DNA of 64,000 nt from Dermatemys mawii (Eukaryota; Chordata; Testudines; Dermatemydidae), in assembly GCA_007922305.1 (NCBI GenBank), contig ML677335.1, positions 18,448,246 through 18,512,245 on the forward strand, given 5' to 3'. Shown here piece after piece: positions 27,331 to 40,505 of the stretch. Below the pieces are notes generated by a model that was not told the DNA's origin, did not search any database, and saw only the letters and a program-made list of their open reading frames with translations. The translations under genes were made by a program, and so were the position numbers. Every line of letters begins with the position of its first letter. Positions within the stretch are counted from its first letter, which is position 1.

Positions 27331-28840
27331 CCTAACCCTCTTGGTTGAGAGAAGGAACCTTGAGAGGTAACTGATGCTAGGGCAAGGGCTCTGGATGCAA
27401 AGGATGAGATGCTGCACTGGTCACATGAGCAACAGAAAAATATGGAAGACAGCAGGTAGAGGGACAAGCACGTCTGAGTTGGCAGGTGGAGCAGCAGCGA
27501 GCAATATAAGAGTTCATCAAGGAGCAGTCTCATCAAGGAACAGCTCCTCCAGAGGCTGGTGAATTCCAGAATGGGAAATAGTCCCAGATCCATCACCCAG
27601 TTTCTATGTGAAATGACCCTGATGCCTTTTTGCTGACTTTTGAGTGGATGGCTATCAGTGCTGGATGGGACCAGGGCACCTGGGTGCTACAGCTAGGCTG
27701 TTAACTGACCAGTGAGAGGCTTATGGCCTTAAACAAGCCCCAAGCTAAAGACTATGATAGGCTCACCCTCTCCAGAATAGTAGTCTTCAGCATGTCAGTT
27801 GAGAAATATTATCAAAAACTTAGAGCTGCCAGATGGAATAGTGGGATATGTCCCCAGGTTTGTGCACATAATTATCTGACTAGCCTAATCGCTGGTTGAG
27901 GCCAGATATGCAAGACACAGCATCCACAATGCTCTCAGTTATTCTACAGCAGTTTATACAGAGCCTCTCCTGGAAAAATACACAAAGCATGAGATCTTGT
28001 GCAGATTTTTCCTGGGGGTAGATAATCTTTCTACCCCTAACCCTTATTGATTCCATATGATATATTGAAATCAAGGGTTGTTTGTGTGGAGCCTGCTAAA
28101 ATTGCTGTCAGCCCCCCTGTGTTCGTGTGTGTGTGTGTGTATTTTTATGGGAAGTATGCTGACAGAATTGCACGATGGTAACTAATACCAGAGATCTCCT
28201 TTAAAGTGGAGTTTTTCATGTAGCTGTCAAGGCAACTTGGGACTCTATTAACAGGAAATCCAGTTCTAAATTGGTGGAAGAGGAATATTTCTGCCAAGGT
28301 AGATGACTGCCTGGTCAGTACAGGATAGTTGATAGTAGAAAGCATGGAGGGTCCTGTGTGTTGATCATTTTAAGGGAACAACTGGGCCTACGGAATTCAA
28401 AAACCAAATTCCCCACTTGGATAAATCATCAAAACTTAATCCTTGATTATAGCCTGTTCCTGGTCATTTTCATTTACCAGCTGAAATAATACTAGATACT
28501 TCCTCACAATATGAGCTTGTCTGCAGTTATCTTCACAGCACCCACCTAGCTGAAAACATATAACAATGTTACAATACTGACCAGGCTCACAGTTAAACTC
28601 CATCCATGGCCTTTGTTGTTTATTAGATTCACTTTTTGTTGGCCAGAATTTTTCTGATTGGCAGTATTCAGAACTTGGGGGTTATAGAGGGCTGTAATGC
28701 CCTATTGGCAGTACTCAGGACTCGTTTACGGGGGTTGGGTGGGGGTTATAGAGGACTGTGATGCACATAGGTTCTCTGACTTTTTGGCCTCATTAAACAT
28801 TAATGGTAATTTCAACTTCCTTTCCATCTTTAGTTTGTAA
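27331..28840 (+). pseudogene. Decayed ERV internal region
   Basis: Sequence downstream of the primer-binding site is expected to hold a leader and gag. Open frames are short and broken by many stops. A stretch near 27720-28070 reads like worn coding sequence (several adjacent fragments in related frames), but no diagnostic motif such as a CCHC knuckle or protease site is visible. No 3' LTR matching 26836-27310 was found in the window, so the element is truncated or its 3' end was lost. The right limit is a guess. Confidence 0.4.
28121..28140 (+). repeat. (GT)n microsatellite
   Basis: About nine GT units (gtgtgtgtgtgtgtgt) lie within the decayed ERV interior. It is short and probably polymorphic. 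Confidence 0.9.
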
Positions 28841-31800
28841 AGTAAATATAACCTATTTCTTTGCAAAGATAAAACTGAATTGTCTTGCCGTGCTGTGAGT
28901 TAGACTGTGGAGGGATGAGGCTGGGGAGCTGCAGGGTTTAGGAGCCACTCTTCCTGAGCAGGACAGGGCTAGCAGAGTTTTAGACTTAGTAGCAGTCATT
29001 ACTGGTACTGAGGTTAAAATGTGCATTCTTTCTAGGGTCTGATTCTGCATGGCAGGAGGCATGCAGTGGGCTAAGGGAAACAATTCAAGGTCCTGATTTG
29101 ACTCCTAATTGGGCACAGCCCTTTTGGCATCATTGGATGCTACTTGGATCATGGACTAGTGCTAAATCAGCATTTTGCATTAATCATATACAAGTGCTGA
29201 TGTATCACAGGAAGATTTTTGCACCAAGCCTTCAGAATATAAACTCATCTCTGGACAGAGTCTGACAATTTTTCAAACATTCTTCTATTCAAGATTATCT
29301 CCAAATCCTACAATGAGTACATGTTGGGGGGGGAGGAGGGTGGAATAGGACCAAGTCAATGTCTTGCTGGTCTTTCCAGTATTCCTAAGTATTCCATATA
29401 ACAGTGTCACATGGAAATCTGATCAGTTCTCCCACATTTCTTTATTATTGACTTTTAATTAGTCTCTTCAGTGGCCAAACCCTCGCTGGGGATAAATATG
29501 ATGGGTGGCATCATCAGGTAATATAAATCGGCACAGTTCCAATGAAATAAAGGTAGCTACACTCATTTATGTTGGCTGAGGACCTGGCCCTTGGTATTTT
29601 ATATTTGCGCTTAAAACAACATTATTTATTTTTGCATTAAGCCTATTTACATTGTACACTGTCAATGGTGTGAGGGTGAGGGGACTAAAAAGGGGGCAAA
29701 AATCCACCCAAACAAGCAGAGGATAGTCACTGGGCAAAGATAGCATTGGGGAGAATGGGAATTGAGAAACAGTATACATATGTAGGGACAACTAGAAGCA
29801 ATTCTTCAGTATAAAATCTGACACAATCACTATGAAGCAGAAATAAGATATTAAATAAAGCAATAACATTTGAGGCCCATGGCATTTCTTATGTAATTAA
29901 TGACTGGATGAGGTTAATAGCTAGAAACTTTCCCAGTCCATCATTTAACCCTGAGGAAATGCCAGTGGTGGTAGTGTTACAAGTATTATTCAATTTTTCA
30001 CACCTTTTAATTTAGTACTGGCTTCTACTGTGCCTTTCCCATAAATATTTGTGAATATGAGTTCTGCTACAGATAAGTTATTTCTGACTTTTCATTTGTT
30101 ATGACAATGTTACATAATATGCTATTTGTCTGTCAAACTGGCTGTGAGATGGGAACTGTGAATGTTGGTTTGAGGATAGAAACCAGTCAGATATCGGATT
30201 TTTTTTGTGTGTGTGTTGAAGAAAAGAAAAGTGTGTTTTATTTAAAATTCAAAAGAACTGGATGGCATCACCAAATATAGTTTAAGTAAAAATGTATCCT
30301 TAATAATTTAGTTTTTGTTTTGCAACTTTGGCCACTATTAGTATTAGTGTGTTTTTTCTAAAGTGCCTATCAATGAATATCCAGGTGGCCCTACATCCAT
30401 TTGTCTCGTACAAAGAAGGGTTTCCTTCACCGTCCCCTCTTACTACAGAGCTGCATAGTGTGAGGATGGACCCATAATTAATTAACAAAATGACTGCACA
30501 AAGATGTGAAAATTGCACTGTTCCTTGAAGGTGATAAGATTTGGGTTCTGCCTAAGTTCCAGCAGGAGCTTGTTCCATAGCAACAAGTCCTCCAGCAAGA
30601 CAGCTTGATTTTTGGTTCCTGAAAAAAGTGTTCTGCATTTCATACAGTACACTGCCCCAGGTGATTCTGCTGGTGCTTTGGGCACAGAGGGAGAAGCAGT
30701 CCCTGAAGTATCTCATATTTTTAAATGAAGACTTTAAATTGGGCTCAGAACTGTATATGTAGACTTTGAAGCACTGACTTGATATGTTCTTGTCTTTGTC
30801 TTGATTGATTGCTTCTTACTTTGTTTCCCTGAGAATAAATCTCTTTTAATTCTGAAATCTTCCTGTAAACATTCCCATCACTTCCATAACCGTTAAGAAG
30901 CCCACATTCATCGCACTGGAAAATATATCAGGAAATGCAAAATTAATCTAATTTCTGACCTCTGATTCATGGGGAGCATCATGTAATACATTGACAAATT
31001 AGTGCATTTTACAACAGTTGAGATGGTCAAAATAAATAGTAACGTGCATACATCAGAGAGCAGAAAGTTTAACTGAAACAATTACAATTCTTCTTTTGAA
31101 AAGATTAAAGACTTAACTTACCTGGCATGCAGAAAAATGAGAATATTACCGTAAATCCATGGTGCGCATTACCATAATACAGAGGGTTGTAAAAAGTAAA
31201 TATTAAATACTTTGTCTTTCATAGGAAGTTGCCTCTAGTAAAATGTTGAATATTTGAAGCCTTGCTGTGAGAGACCCATACCTTGTCTTTCAAATATAAC
31301 TATTTTAAAGGTGCACAATGGTATAAATGGAAATTCACCCACAGTGTTACTCAATTAGCAAACTACTATTCTTATGTTAATCTATCTTTAACAACATTTA
31401 CAGCATGTATTAGCCAGAGATATGAAAGAGGTAGTGTTCTGCCATCTGCATTACATAGAAGTCACTCCCATGCCTGTGCTACGCCAACAGCTATAATTTC
31501 TTTCATCTTCACAGTGTCTTCTCAGGTGAATACCATTCTGCTTGGGCACACGGTGAAGTTCTAGTGGCCAGAATCATCCTACTTCTACTTTTGTTGTTGT
31601 TTAAATAGTGAAAATTAATTGGTGCTCTTTGGTTCCCCATCTACCAGTCGATGTATTTGCAGGAGCTACATAATCTAATCAACAAGATATCACATTTACA
31701 AATAACCAAGTTAAAAGAACATTTCTACTATTTAAAGCTGTATTAGTGATTAAAAATAACCTTATTAGAAAAGAAATAATTATTTAAACCAGATCAAGTT

Positions 31801-32474
31801 AAAACAGGCATAGCTGCAACTAACTTGTTCCTTATCTTTAGGATTCACAAAAACACAGGACTCATAACTGGGGAGAGAAGCCAGTCAATGTTTTAATGTA
31901 AGAACTGTATAATAACAGAGGGATGATGTAGGCTTCAAAATAAAATTGATATCTGCTCCCTGTGTGTCTTTGCGTCATTTGCTTACTTCCCTGACAAAAG
32001 TAAGATTTCCTCTGTTCGAATAGCTGAGCTAATACAAGCAGAGAAAGAGCTGGTTCCTATTTCACCTTTTGCAACATCAACTAAGCTGTCAGCTAAATTC
32101 TCATTGCAGAACATGTATTACTAGTGATGTGAAAGCCAGAGAGCTTGCTTTTATTTTTTTTATTTTATTTTTTTTTCCAGATCCCAGGTTGAATTTGTAG
32201 GTAGTACTAGCAGTTAGAAAAATAATCTTATGAGTAAACTTAGTGTATTTACTATATGTAAGTCACTGAGAATAAATCTGGGAGTGTGTATCCCTTTTCA
32301 GAATGTAACCAGGAACTCTCTGCCTAATGTGCAGTTAATGTTGCTGTTTATCTTGATATCATCTGTGTATATATTTAACTTTCTGTATACAACAAATGTG
32401 AAATATTTTCAGGCGTTACCTTCTTTGTTTGTTTTTTCAGTAGGACAAAATCTTGCTTGCACAATGGGCTTGTA
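28841..32474. other. PRKG1: Intron, nothing firmly recognised
   Basis: Long AT-rich stretch with T-rich tracts near 30200 and 32150. No element ends, LTR features or exon-like frames could be supported. A (GT)n microsatellite lies just before it at 28121-28140. Confidence 0.5.
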
Positions 32475-32546
32475 GAGTGAAATCCTGGCTCCATTGAAGA
32501 CCATAGTAATTTTGCCATTGACTTAAATGACGCCCAGATTTCACTC
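32475..32546. repeat. Short palindromic MITE-like repeat
   Basis: GAGTGAAATCCTGGCTCCAT on the left and ATGACGCCCAGATTTCACTC on the right are imperfect inverted repeats (first ten bases exact) around a short spacer. The arms include the attgaag/ttgactt pair common in an abundant old reptile/bird palindromic repeat. TA lies directly to the left, but a clear target duplication is not visible. Confidence 0.6.
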
Positions 32547-33765
32547 TTAGTCACAGAGGCAACAAAATCAGTGCAACTCTACCATAAAACAGTGTTAGAC
32601 CAGGAAGAACAGAACTCAAGAGCTTACATCTGTGTACTGTGGAACACTTCTCGGTGGGAGTTCACACTGCCCACAGTGGGCATTTATGTTGAAAGACTAA
32701 TGAGTCATCAACGGTAAAACTTACTGTGTATGTAGTATAGTGGACATTACTATAGCCTATTGGTTATAATGGCAAATGTGGAGCACCTGCATTATTGTTC
32801 CTCTGTCTGGGGGAAAGATTTAATTCCCTGTATTCCTATGAATTTCCCTTATTCAGAGTGCATTTACTTTGTCTTTGTGGAGTATGGATGGATTTGGACC
32901 CTAGGAAATTGGTAAGGAAAAATCTATTTTATAGGAAAATTATTAACAGAAATTCTAAAATGGGAACTGGTAGGACTGAGTCTTTGCCCTCAGACAATAT
33001 GCTCTGAGTTTCATGAATGCAATGGAAATGTTTGCACTGACCACATTATATTAATTAAAAAAGGAGGGGTGCGGGAATTAAAGTTGTTATATGATTTCTG
33101 TAACAGGTAATATTTATCCCATGGATGAAGAGAAATTTTGATAAACTTCTGGTACAAATTACTCTGATGTAAAACATTGTGAAATAAAAAGCAGTTCTTC
33201 AGGTGCTGCAGACACACATCTGTTCTTCTAAGGAGATACTAGACTGATGTCCCAGTAAATTACATTATTCTCTGAGCTAATACTTCTAGAAATGTCAGAA
33301 GCACCTATGACAATGAGAAAAGTGGGTTAGGTCATGTGTTCCAACTCATTTTGTAAGTGTGGGGTGGATGTCCAGTGCAAGTACTCCATAGGGAAGGCAT
33401 CCCATGCCCAGATAAATGGCCTGGTAAAGGACTTATAAAGGAACAGAATGGGGGAGAAAGGAGTTTAGGGCTCCTATGATTGGTACAGAAGGGAACCATC
33501 CCTCCTTTCTTATAGCCCACCTAAACCCTCCTACAAGGTATAGATTTAAGAGGATGACATGATATGGATTTAAGAGGTTTGAAAATTTCAGCCTGAATCT
33601 ATAAACAAACTCTTAAGTTGTAAACTCGTTGTATGACAAACCATTTCTACCTGTGTATTAGTACAACATGTAGTATATACCTGATCCTGATAGTGGCCTT
33701 TGGTTGGTATCACAGTGCAAATAACTAATTGATTTTTTTGACTGCCTTGTATGATGTACTAACAT
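32547..33765. other. PRKG1: Intron, nothing recognised
   Basis: Between the palindromic repeat and the CR1. No exon, element termini or RNA gene was identified. Confidence 0.5.
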
Positions 33766-35403
33766 ATAACTGATAACATCAAGAAAGCTGAGGTGTTTAA
33801 TGCCTATTTTGCTTCCTTCTTCATTTAAAATGTGTAATGATGACCAGATAGTCACAATAAATGTTAACAACAAGGATGAAGAAATGTAAGCTAAAACAGA
33901 GAAACATCAGGTTAAAGAATATTTAGATAAATTAGATGTGTTCAAGTCTGCAGGGCCTGATGAAATTCATCCTAGGGTACTTAAAGAACTAGCTGAAGTC
34001 ATCTCAGAGCTGTTAGCAATTATCTCTGAGAACTCCTGTAGGACATGTGAGTTCCCAGGAGACTGCAGAAGGTCAAATATAGCACCTGTCTTTTAAGAAG
34101 GGAAACAAAGATCCAGGGAATTCTAGACTAATCAACATAACTTTGTTATGTGGAGACATACTGGAACAAATTATGAAACAAATCATTTTAAATACATGGA
34201 GGATTATAGGGTTATAAAGAGTAGCCAGCATGGATTTGTCCTGAACAAATCACGCCAAACAAACCTAACTTGCTTCTTGACAGGATTACTGGGCTAGGAT
34301 AGAAGTGCCAGATGTGATATATGCAGATTGTAGTGCAGCTTTTGACACAGTTGCACATAGGCAAACTAGGAAAATGTAGTTTAGATGAAATTACTATAAG
34401 ATGGATAAGTAGCTGGTTGAATGACTTTTACTCAGGGTAGTTATCATTGGTTTTCTGTGAAACTGGGAGAGTGTATCAAGTGGGGTCTCACAGGGGTCAT
34501 TCCTAGGTCCAGTACTAGTCATTATTTTCATTAATGACTTGGATAATGGAATGGAGATTGTGCTTATAAAATTTGCAGATGATACCAAGCACATTGGAGG
34601 ACCAGATTAGAATTCAAAAGCACCTTGATGAATTGGAGAATTGGTCTGAACAGGACAAGATGAAATTCAGTAAAGATAAGGGCAAAGTATTTGAGTTAGG
34701 AGGAAACATCAAATTCACAATCACAAAATGGGGAATAAACTGACTCAATGGTATTACACCTGAAAAGCATCGGAGGCTTATAGTGGATCACAAACTATAC
34801 ATGTGATGCAGCTGCAATAAAGGCTAATATCCTTCTGGGATGTATTAACAAAAGTTATATGTAAGATATGGGAGGTAATTGTCCTGCCCTAGTTGGCATT
34901 TGCAAGGCTTCAGCTGGAGTATTGTGTCCAATTCTAGGCAGCACGCTTTTGGAAAGTTGTGGAGAAATTGGAGAGGATAGCAACAAAAATGATGAAAGGT
35001 TTTGAAAACCTGACCTATAAGGACAGGTTTAAAAAAAATGGGGCATGTATGGTCTTGAGAAAGAAGACTGAGAGCCATCTTCAAATATATTAAGGGCTGT
35101 TTAGAAAAAGGATGATGATGGTCAGTTGTTTTGCATGACCACTGAAGGTAGGACAAGAAGTAATGGGTTTAATTTGCAGCTAGGGATATTTAGGTTAGAT
35201 ATGAGAAAAACCCTTTCTAACTATAAGGGTAGTTAGGCTTTGGACTAGGCAAACAAGTAAAGTTATGGTAGGTTTTTAAAAACAGGTTGGAGAAACACTT
35301 GTCAGAGATGGTCTAGATTTACTTGGTCCTACCACAGTGCAAGGGTCTGTACTTGGTAACTTCTAAAGGTCCCTTCCAGCCTTTACATTTCTATGATTCT
35401 ATA
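33766..35403 (+). mobile_element. CR1 LINE, reverse-transcriptase region and 3' end
   Basis: Contains the 3' half of CR1 ORF2. Reading fragments show DCSAAFDTV (motif A, about 34323-34350), [14 protein letters not shown] (about 34511-34556) and KFADDTK (about 34568-34588), so the catalytic FADD box is intact. It ends with the CR1 tail ctatgattctat at 35392-35403. Stops and frameshifts throughout make it a dead 5'-truncated copy. Homology with 18098-21112 is good over the shared part, and this copy has none of that copy's nested insertions. Confidence 0.9.
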
Positions 35404-36533
35404 TAATAAAAGAGAAAAAGTGGAGAAATTGGTCAGGAAAAAGGTTCTATTTAATATAATTAAAAATTGTTTGTGCAAATTGTGGCTCACTAGCTAACTT
35501 TGTTTTGGCACTAATGCATGATTGTCCATTTGTCTTTAGTATCATTACAGAAGACCTCTAGACATAACTGTGTCCTTGGATAAAGTTGCCACTTAATCAG
35601 GCACAGTTGAATTTATTCGTAAGGAAGAACCAAAAAAGGTGTGCGTGTATAGGATCATAAAGTTAAAGAAATAGGCCTTTTTAATCTTTATCAAACCCAT
35701 TCTAGTTTCTATATCACACTTGGTGCTTACCAAGATAAAGCATGTTTCTTGAAACATTAAAGTTTCTAGATGATAATATTGTCAATGTCTAACAATCCAC
35801 CTGTTATATATTCCCTTCTCAGTTTCTTCATCGCATAGCTGTTACATATTAAGGAAGCTTTCTATTTCAGGTCAGTTTTCTGTTTCTGAAACTATTTAAA
35901 TTAAAGAACAGCATCAGTATATAGAATACTATATCCTAAAACTGGCATGAATCTAAAACAGTCTACCACAGAAAAGTTATTTATAATGTCAGTAAGCAAT
36001 AATTTAGACAATTATGTGAACTAGAGGAATCCATTTTTACAAAGATTGCAAAATCTTTCCATCAGCCACATATCACAAGTCAATAACTCTGATAAATGAT
36101 TTTGATTTGCAGCTAGTGTGTTGAAGGTTTGAAATCAAGAATAATGAATTCCTACACAGCTTGTGACAAAAAGCATCTTTAGCTTCTTTCAAAACATATT
36201 ATTGATCTAAGGGTGTAGAGAGAAAAGTAGAATTCTGCTATGTTCATGTCCTCTAAGTGAATGGAAAAAAGAGTTAGTAAACAGAGGAAGTCCACTGAGA
36301 AAATGGCAAATAAGAGAAAAAATGGTGTGACTGTGTGCTCTGATGGAAAGAATAAGTAAATGAAGAAAGCTGATCAGGACCCATTCCTGCACACACATCT
36401 CTCACATTGACTATAATGGGAATTGTGTGCCAGGAATAGCTGCAGTATTGGCCCCAAATGATGGCCTGATGGGGAAAGGCATTGAGGACCTGCAGCATTG
36501 ACTTCAAGGGGAGCTGCTGCTGCTCAACACCTC
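35404..36533. other. PRKG1: Intron, nothing firmly recognised
   Basis: Mostly AT-rich. Bases 36380-36500 (gacccattcctgcacacaca and onward) may be a decayed palindromic repeat related to the one at 32475, at low confidence. Confidence 0.45.
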
Positions 36534-36878
36534 TTAACCCTGGTCTGCACTACAAGTTTAGATGGATTTCACCCTGCACCTGTCCACACAATGAAGCCAT
36601 TTTTGTTGAAATAAAGGGCTCTTTACATTGATTTCTGTACTCCTCCCCGATGAGGGGATTAGCACTGAAATTGACATCGCCAGGTTGAATTTGGGTTAGT
36701 GTGGATGCAATTTGATGGTATTGGCCTCCTAGAGCTATCCTAGAGTGCTCCATTGTGACCGCTCTAGACAGCACTCTCAACTTGGATGCACTGGCTAGGT
36801 AGACAGGAAAAGCTCTGGGAACTTTTGAATTTCATTTCCTCTTTGGCCAGTGTGGCAAGTTCATCAGCATAGGTGACC

Positions 36879-37435
36879 ATGCAGAGCCCAACATCACAGG
36901 AGACCATGCAGTCCCAGAATCACAAAAGAGCTCCAGCATGGACCAAATGGGAGGTGCTGGATTTGATTGCTATATGAGGAGACAAATCTGTGCTGGCAGA
37001 CCTACATTCAAAAAAATGAAATGCCAGTTCTTTTGCTGAAGTCTCCAAGGCCATGATGGACAGAGGCTACAACAGGGACCTGCAGCAGTGCCACGTGAAA
37101 ATTCAGGAGCTCAGGCAAGCACACCAGAAAACAGACGCTCCAGGTCAGGATCACAGACATGCTGCTTCTATGATGAACTGCATGCAATACTTGGGGGGCA
37201 GGGGGGAGGAGGTCTACCACTACCCCACCCCTGTCCATGGACACCTGCAAGAGGGGAGTGTCACACAACAGGGATGATGATGAGGAGGAGGTTGAGTATA
37301 TATAGCACATAGCAGGCAAGTGGAGGCACCTTTCTCCCTGAAAGCCAGGATCTTTTTATCACCCTGGAGCCAATCCTCTCCCAACCCTCCCAAGGTGGGA
37401 TCCCGGACCATGAAGCCAGAGAAGGCACCTCTGGT
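36879..37435 (+). pseudogene. Harbinger Myb/SANT-like DNA-binding protein, broken
   Basis: Harbinger transposition needs this second protein for binding and nuclear import of the transposase. A start ATG at 36879 leads into KRAPAWTKWEVLDLIAI, then a stop (36975-36977, where Trp is expected). The frame continues GDKSVLADLHSKK, a second stop (37017-37019), then SKAMMDRGYNRDLQQCHVKI and QELRQAHQKT. A frameshift near 37130 moves the rest (SGSQTCCFYDELHAILGG) to another frame. The spaced tryptophans and the RGYNRD(P/L)QQC segment identify the Myb/SANT-like DNA-binding domain. A GTGAGT at 37433 could be the donor of an intron in the original gene. It cannot encode the full protein. Confidence 0.8.
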
Positions 37436-39004
37436 GAGTATACATTTTGTAAATATAATACATGGCTTAAAAGAGAGCATGTTTTAATGATTAATTTGTC
37501 CTGAGGACTTGGGATGCATTTATGTCCAGCGCAGCTACTGGAAAAGTCTGTTAACGTGTCTGGGGATGGAGCGGAAATCCTCCAGGGACATCTCCATGAA
37601 GCTCTCCTGGAGGTACTCTAAAAGCCTTCACAGAAAGTTTCTGGAGAGAGCAGCCTTATTCCATTCTCCATGGTAGGATACTTTACCATGCCATGTCAGT
37701 AGCAAATAGTCTGATATCATTGCATGACAAAGCCTGGCAGCATATGGTCCTGGTGTTTGCTGGCATTCAAGCAACATCTGTTCTTATCTCTCTGTGTTAT
37801 CCTCAGGAGAGTGATATCATTCATGGTCATCTGGTTGAAATAGGGGAATTTTATTAAGGGAACATTCAGAGGTGGCCATTCCTGCTGGGATGTTTTGCCT
37901 GTGGCTGAAAAGAAATCCTTCCAGCAGTTAGCCACATGGTGTGTGTGTGTGGGGGGATGTTCACGCTGAGCTGTTTGCATTTGGCTAGCAGTGATCTTCC
38001 CTGATACCAGCCACACGGTGGTGGGAGGGGTGAAGCAATCATCCCAGAGAATTGGGCGGGGATTAGTTGGCCTTCTGTTGCATGTTAACTGGAAAACTTC
38101 AGCACCTCCTTTCAAACAGCCAACTCAACAAAGCTTTGCTTTGCTCGGTATGGGAAAGGAGGCCACTGCTTTTTGAAACCATTCCCGCATGTTATAAAGG
38201 TTGAAGCCTAAAGACTATGGCTATCATGGCTGCCTGCAAGCCAAATTCTGTTGCCCGGTCCTGCACGTGTGATCTCTCCCCCTAAACCCGCAGGCACTCA
38301 ATATAAGATGTAAAACGCGACCTTGTACTGAAAGCACATGTGCTATGTAATGTGAATAGTTTGGTTCACTGTGAAAGAGTATACCCATTGTTCTGTAAAA
38401 TGTATCTTTTTAAATACTACTTTCCACTTCTTTCCTCCTGCAGCTGCAAATGTTTCAACCCTCCCTTTATCATCTCCATCCCAGAGGCTAGCGCAGATAA
38501 GAAGGTGAAAAAAATGCATGCACAATGAAATGTGTTCTGAGCTCATGCACTCCTCGCACACTGCAAGAGTTCAGCAGAATGCATGGAGACAAACACTTGA
38601 GGACTGCCCAAGCAACAGAAGGCTGGCATTCAATAAGTTTTGAAGTGCTGTGTGGCCTTGTCCTTCCCTGCTTCTCTTTTCCTCCACCTCTCCTGGGCTA
38701 TCTTGACAGTTATCCCCCTATTAGTGTGAATTAATAAAGAATGCATGATTTTGAAACAACAATGACTTTATCGCTTCTGCAAGTGGTAATTGAAGGGGGG
38801 AGGGCAGTTGGCTTACAGTCAGAGTGGACCAAAGGGGTGGGTTTTCATCCAGGAGAAACAAACAGACCTGTCACACTGTAGTCTGGCCAGTCCTGAAACT
38901 GGCTTTCAAGGCTTCTCTGATGCGTAGCACATCCTGCTGTGCTCTTCTAATCGCCGTAGGGTCTGGCTACACGTAATTGATGGATAGGCAATTGCCTCAA
39001 CCTC

Positions 39005-40151
39005 TCACTCCACCATAAACGTCTCCCCCTCATTCTCACAGATATTGTGGAGCACACAGCAAGCAGCAATAACAATAGGACTATATTTTTTGCTGAGGTC
39101 TATGCGAGTCGGTAAACTGCACTAGCGAACCTTTAAGTGTCCAAATGCACACTCCACCACCATTCTGCACTTGCTCAACCTATAGTTGAACTGCTCCTTA
39201 CTGCTGTCCCAGGTCCCTGTGTATGGCTTCATGAGCCACGGCATTAAGGGGTAGGCTGGGTCCCCGAGGATAACTATTGGTATTTCGACATCCCCAACAG
39301 TACTTTTCTGGTCTGGGAAGTAAGTCTCTTCCTGCAGCAGTTCAAACAGACCAGAGTTCCTGAAGATGCACATCATGTACCTATCCCATGTTGATGTCGG
39401 TGATCCACTCTTGTGGATCCCTTGTGATCTACCAGTGCTTGCACCACCAGTGGAAAAGTACCCCTTGCGGTTTATGTAGTGACTGCCAAGGTGTTCTGGC
39501 CCCAAGATAGAGTATGCGTTCCATCTATTGCCCCACCATAGTTAGGAAATCCCATTGCAGAAAAGCCATCTACTATGAACTGCACATTTGCTAGAGTCAC
39601 TACCCTTGATAGCAGCAGTTCAAGGATTGTGTTGGCTACTTGCAGTACAGCAGCCCCCACAGCAGATTTACCCACTCCAAATTGATTCCTGACTGACTGG
39701 TAGCTGTCTGGCATTGCAAGCTTCTAGAGGGCTATCACCACTCGCTTCTGAACTGGGAGGGCTGTTCTCATCTTGGTATTCTTGTGTTTCAGGGCAGGGG
39801 AAAGCAAGTCACAAAGTTCCTGGAAAGTGGCCTTGCATATTCAAAAGTTTCAGAGCCATTGGGAATCATTCAAGAGCCACAACATTATGCGGTCCCACCA
39901 GTCTGTGCTTGTTTCTTGGGCCCAGAATCAGCGTTCCATTGCATGAGCCAGTCCCAATGCCACCAGGATGTCCAAATTGCTGGGGCCCATGCTTTGAGAG
40001 AAGTCTGTGTCCATGTCCTCACACTCTTGTCACCATGCTGCCGTCGCCTCCTCACCTTCTTTTGCAGGTTCTGGTTCTGCACAAACCGCACGATAATGCG
40101 CGAGGTGTTTACAATGCTCATAACTGCTGCAATGATCTGAGCGGGCTCCAT
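39005..40151 (-). pseudogene. Harbinger DDE transposase (HARBI1-related), broken
   Basis: Cut-and-paste transposase of the DDE_Tnp_4 family. It reads from ATG 40149-40151 (MEPAQIIAAV) down to a stop at 39005-39007 after HNICENEGETFMVE. The span is about 380 codons, close to full length. Catalytic residues remain: Asp in GGAIDGTH (about 39515-39540), Asp in VILGDPAYPLMPWL (about 39230-39275), and Glu in CRMVVECAFGHLK (about 39122-39165). Frameshifts occur near 39490, in the 39715-39885 region and after 39122, so no single frame encodes it. Open frames on the + strand here are its antisense shadows. It is not the domesticated host gene HARBI1, which lacks transposon termini. Confidence 0.88.
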
Positions 40152-40505
40152 TCTTGCAGTGCTATGATGTCTGTGAAGGCAATCCAGGGAAAAGGGTGCA
40201 AAATGATTGTCTGATGTTGCTTTCACAAAGGGAGGGGCGACTGACGAGATGCGCCTACAAAAATCTACAAGAATGTTTTTGCCCCATCATATACTGGGAG
40301 CTAAAGCCAGAATTTCAATGTGTGGGGAGACTGTGGGAACTGTGGGATAGGTACCCACAGTGCACCACTCTGAGACTCAATGCTAGCCTCGGTACTGTGA
40401 ATGCACTCTGCTGACTTAGCGCATTTAGTGGTGATGTATACAATCTGTTCAGAAAAATCAACTTCTATAAATTTGACCTAATTTCATAGTGTAGACATAC
40501 CCTTA

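Larger units (their letters stand above)
36537..40502. mobile_element. PIF/Harbinger DNA transposon, nearly complete, inactive
   Basis: A 3,966-bp element with imperfect inverted ends: left ACCCTGGTCTGCACTACA, and right, read inward, GGGTATGTCTACACTATG. The flanks are TTA on both sides (36534-36536 and 40503-40505), the Harbinger target. It carries both genes typical of the superfamily: a Myb/SANT-like DNA-binding protein on the + strand at the left and a DDE transposase on the minus strand at the right, arranged convergently. Both are broken by stops or frameshifts. About 1.5 kb between them holds no further recognisable gene. Confidence 0.9.

Noticed and set aside
28121..28140. (GT)n tract as a regulatory Z-DNA element
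   Set aside because: Only about nine units, within a decayed ERV, with nothing around it to suggest function.
39714..40226. Open frames of 86-166 codons on the + strand
   Set aside because: They lie opposite the N-terminal part of the Harbinger transposase on the minus strand and are antisense shadows.
36537..40502. Domesticated HARBI1/NAIF1-like host genes
   Set aside because: The two frames sit inside TTA-flanked inverted termini, and both contain stops or frameshifts, so this is a transposon copy and not a host gene.
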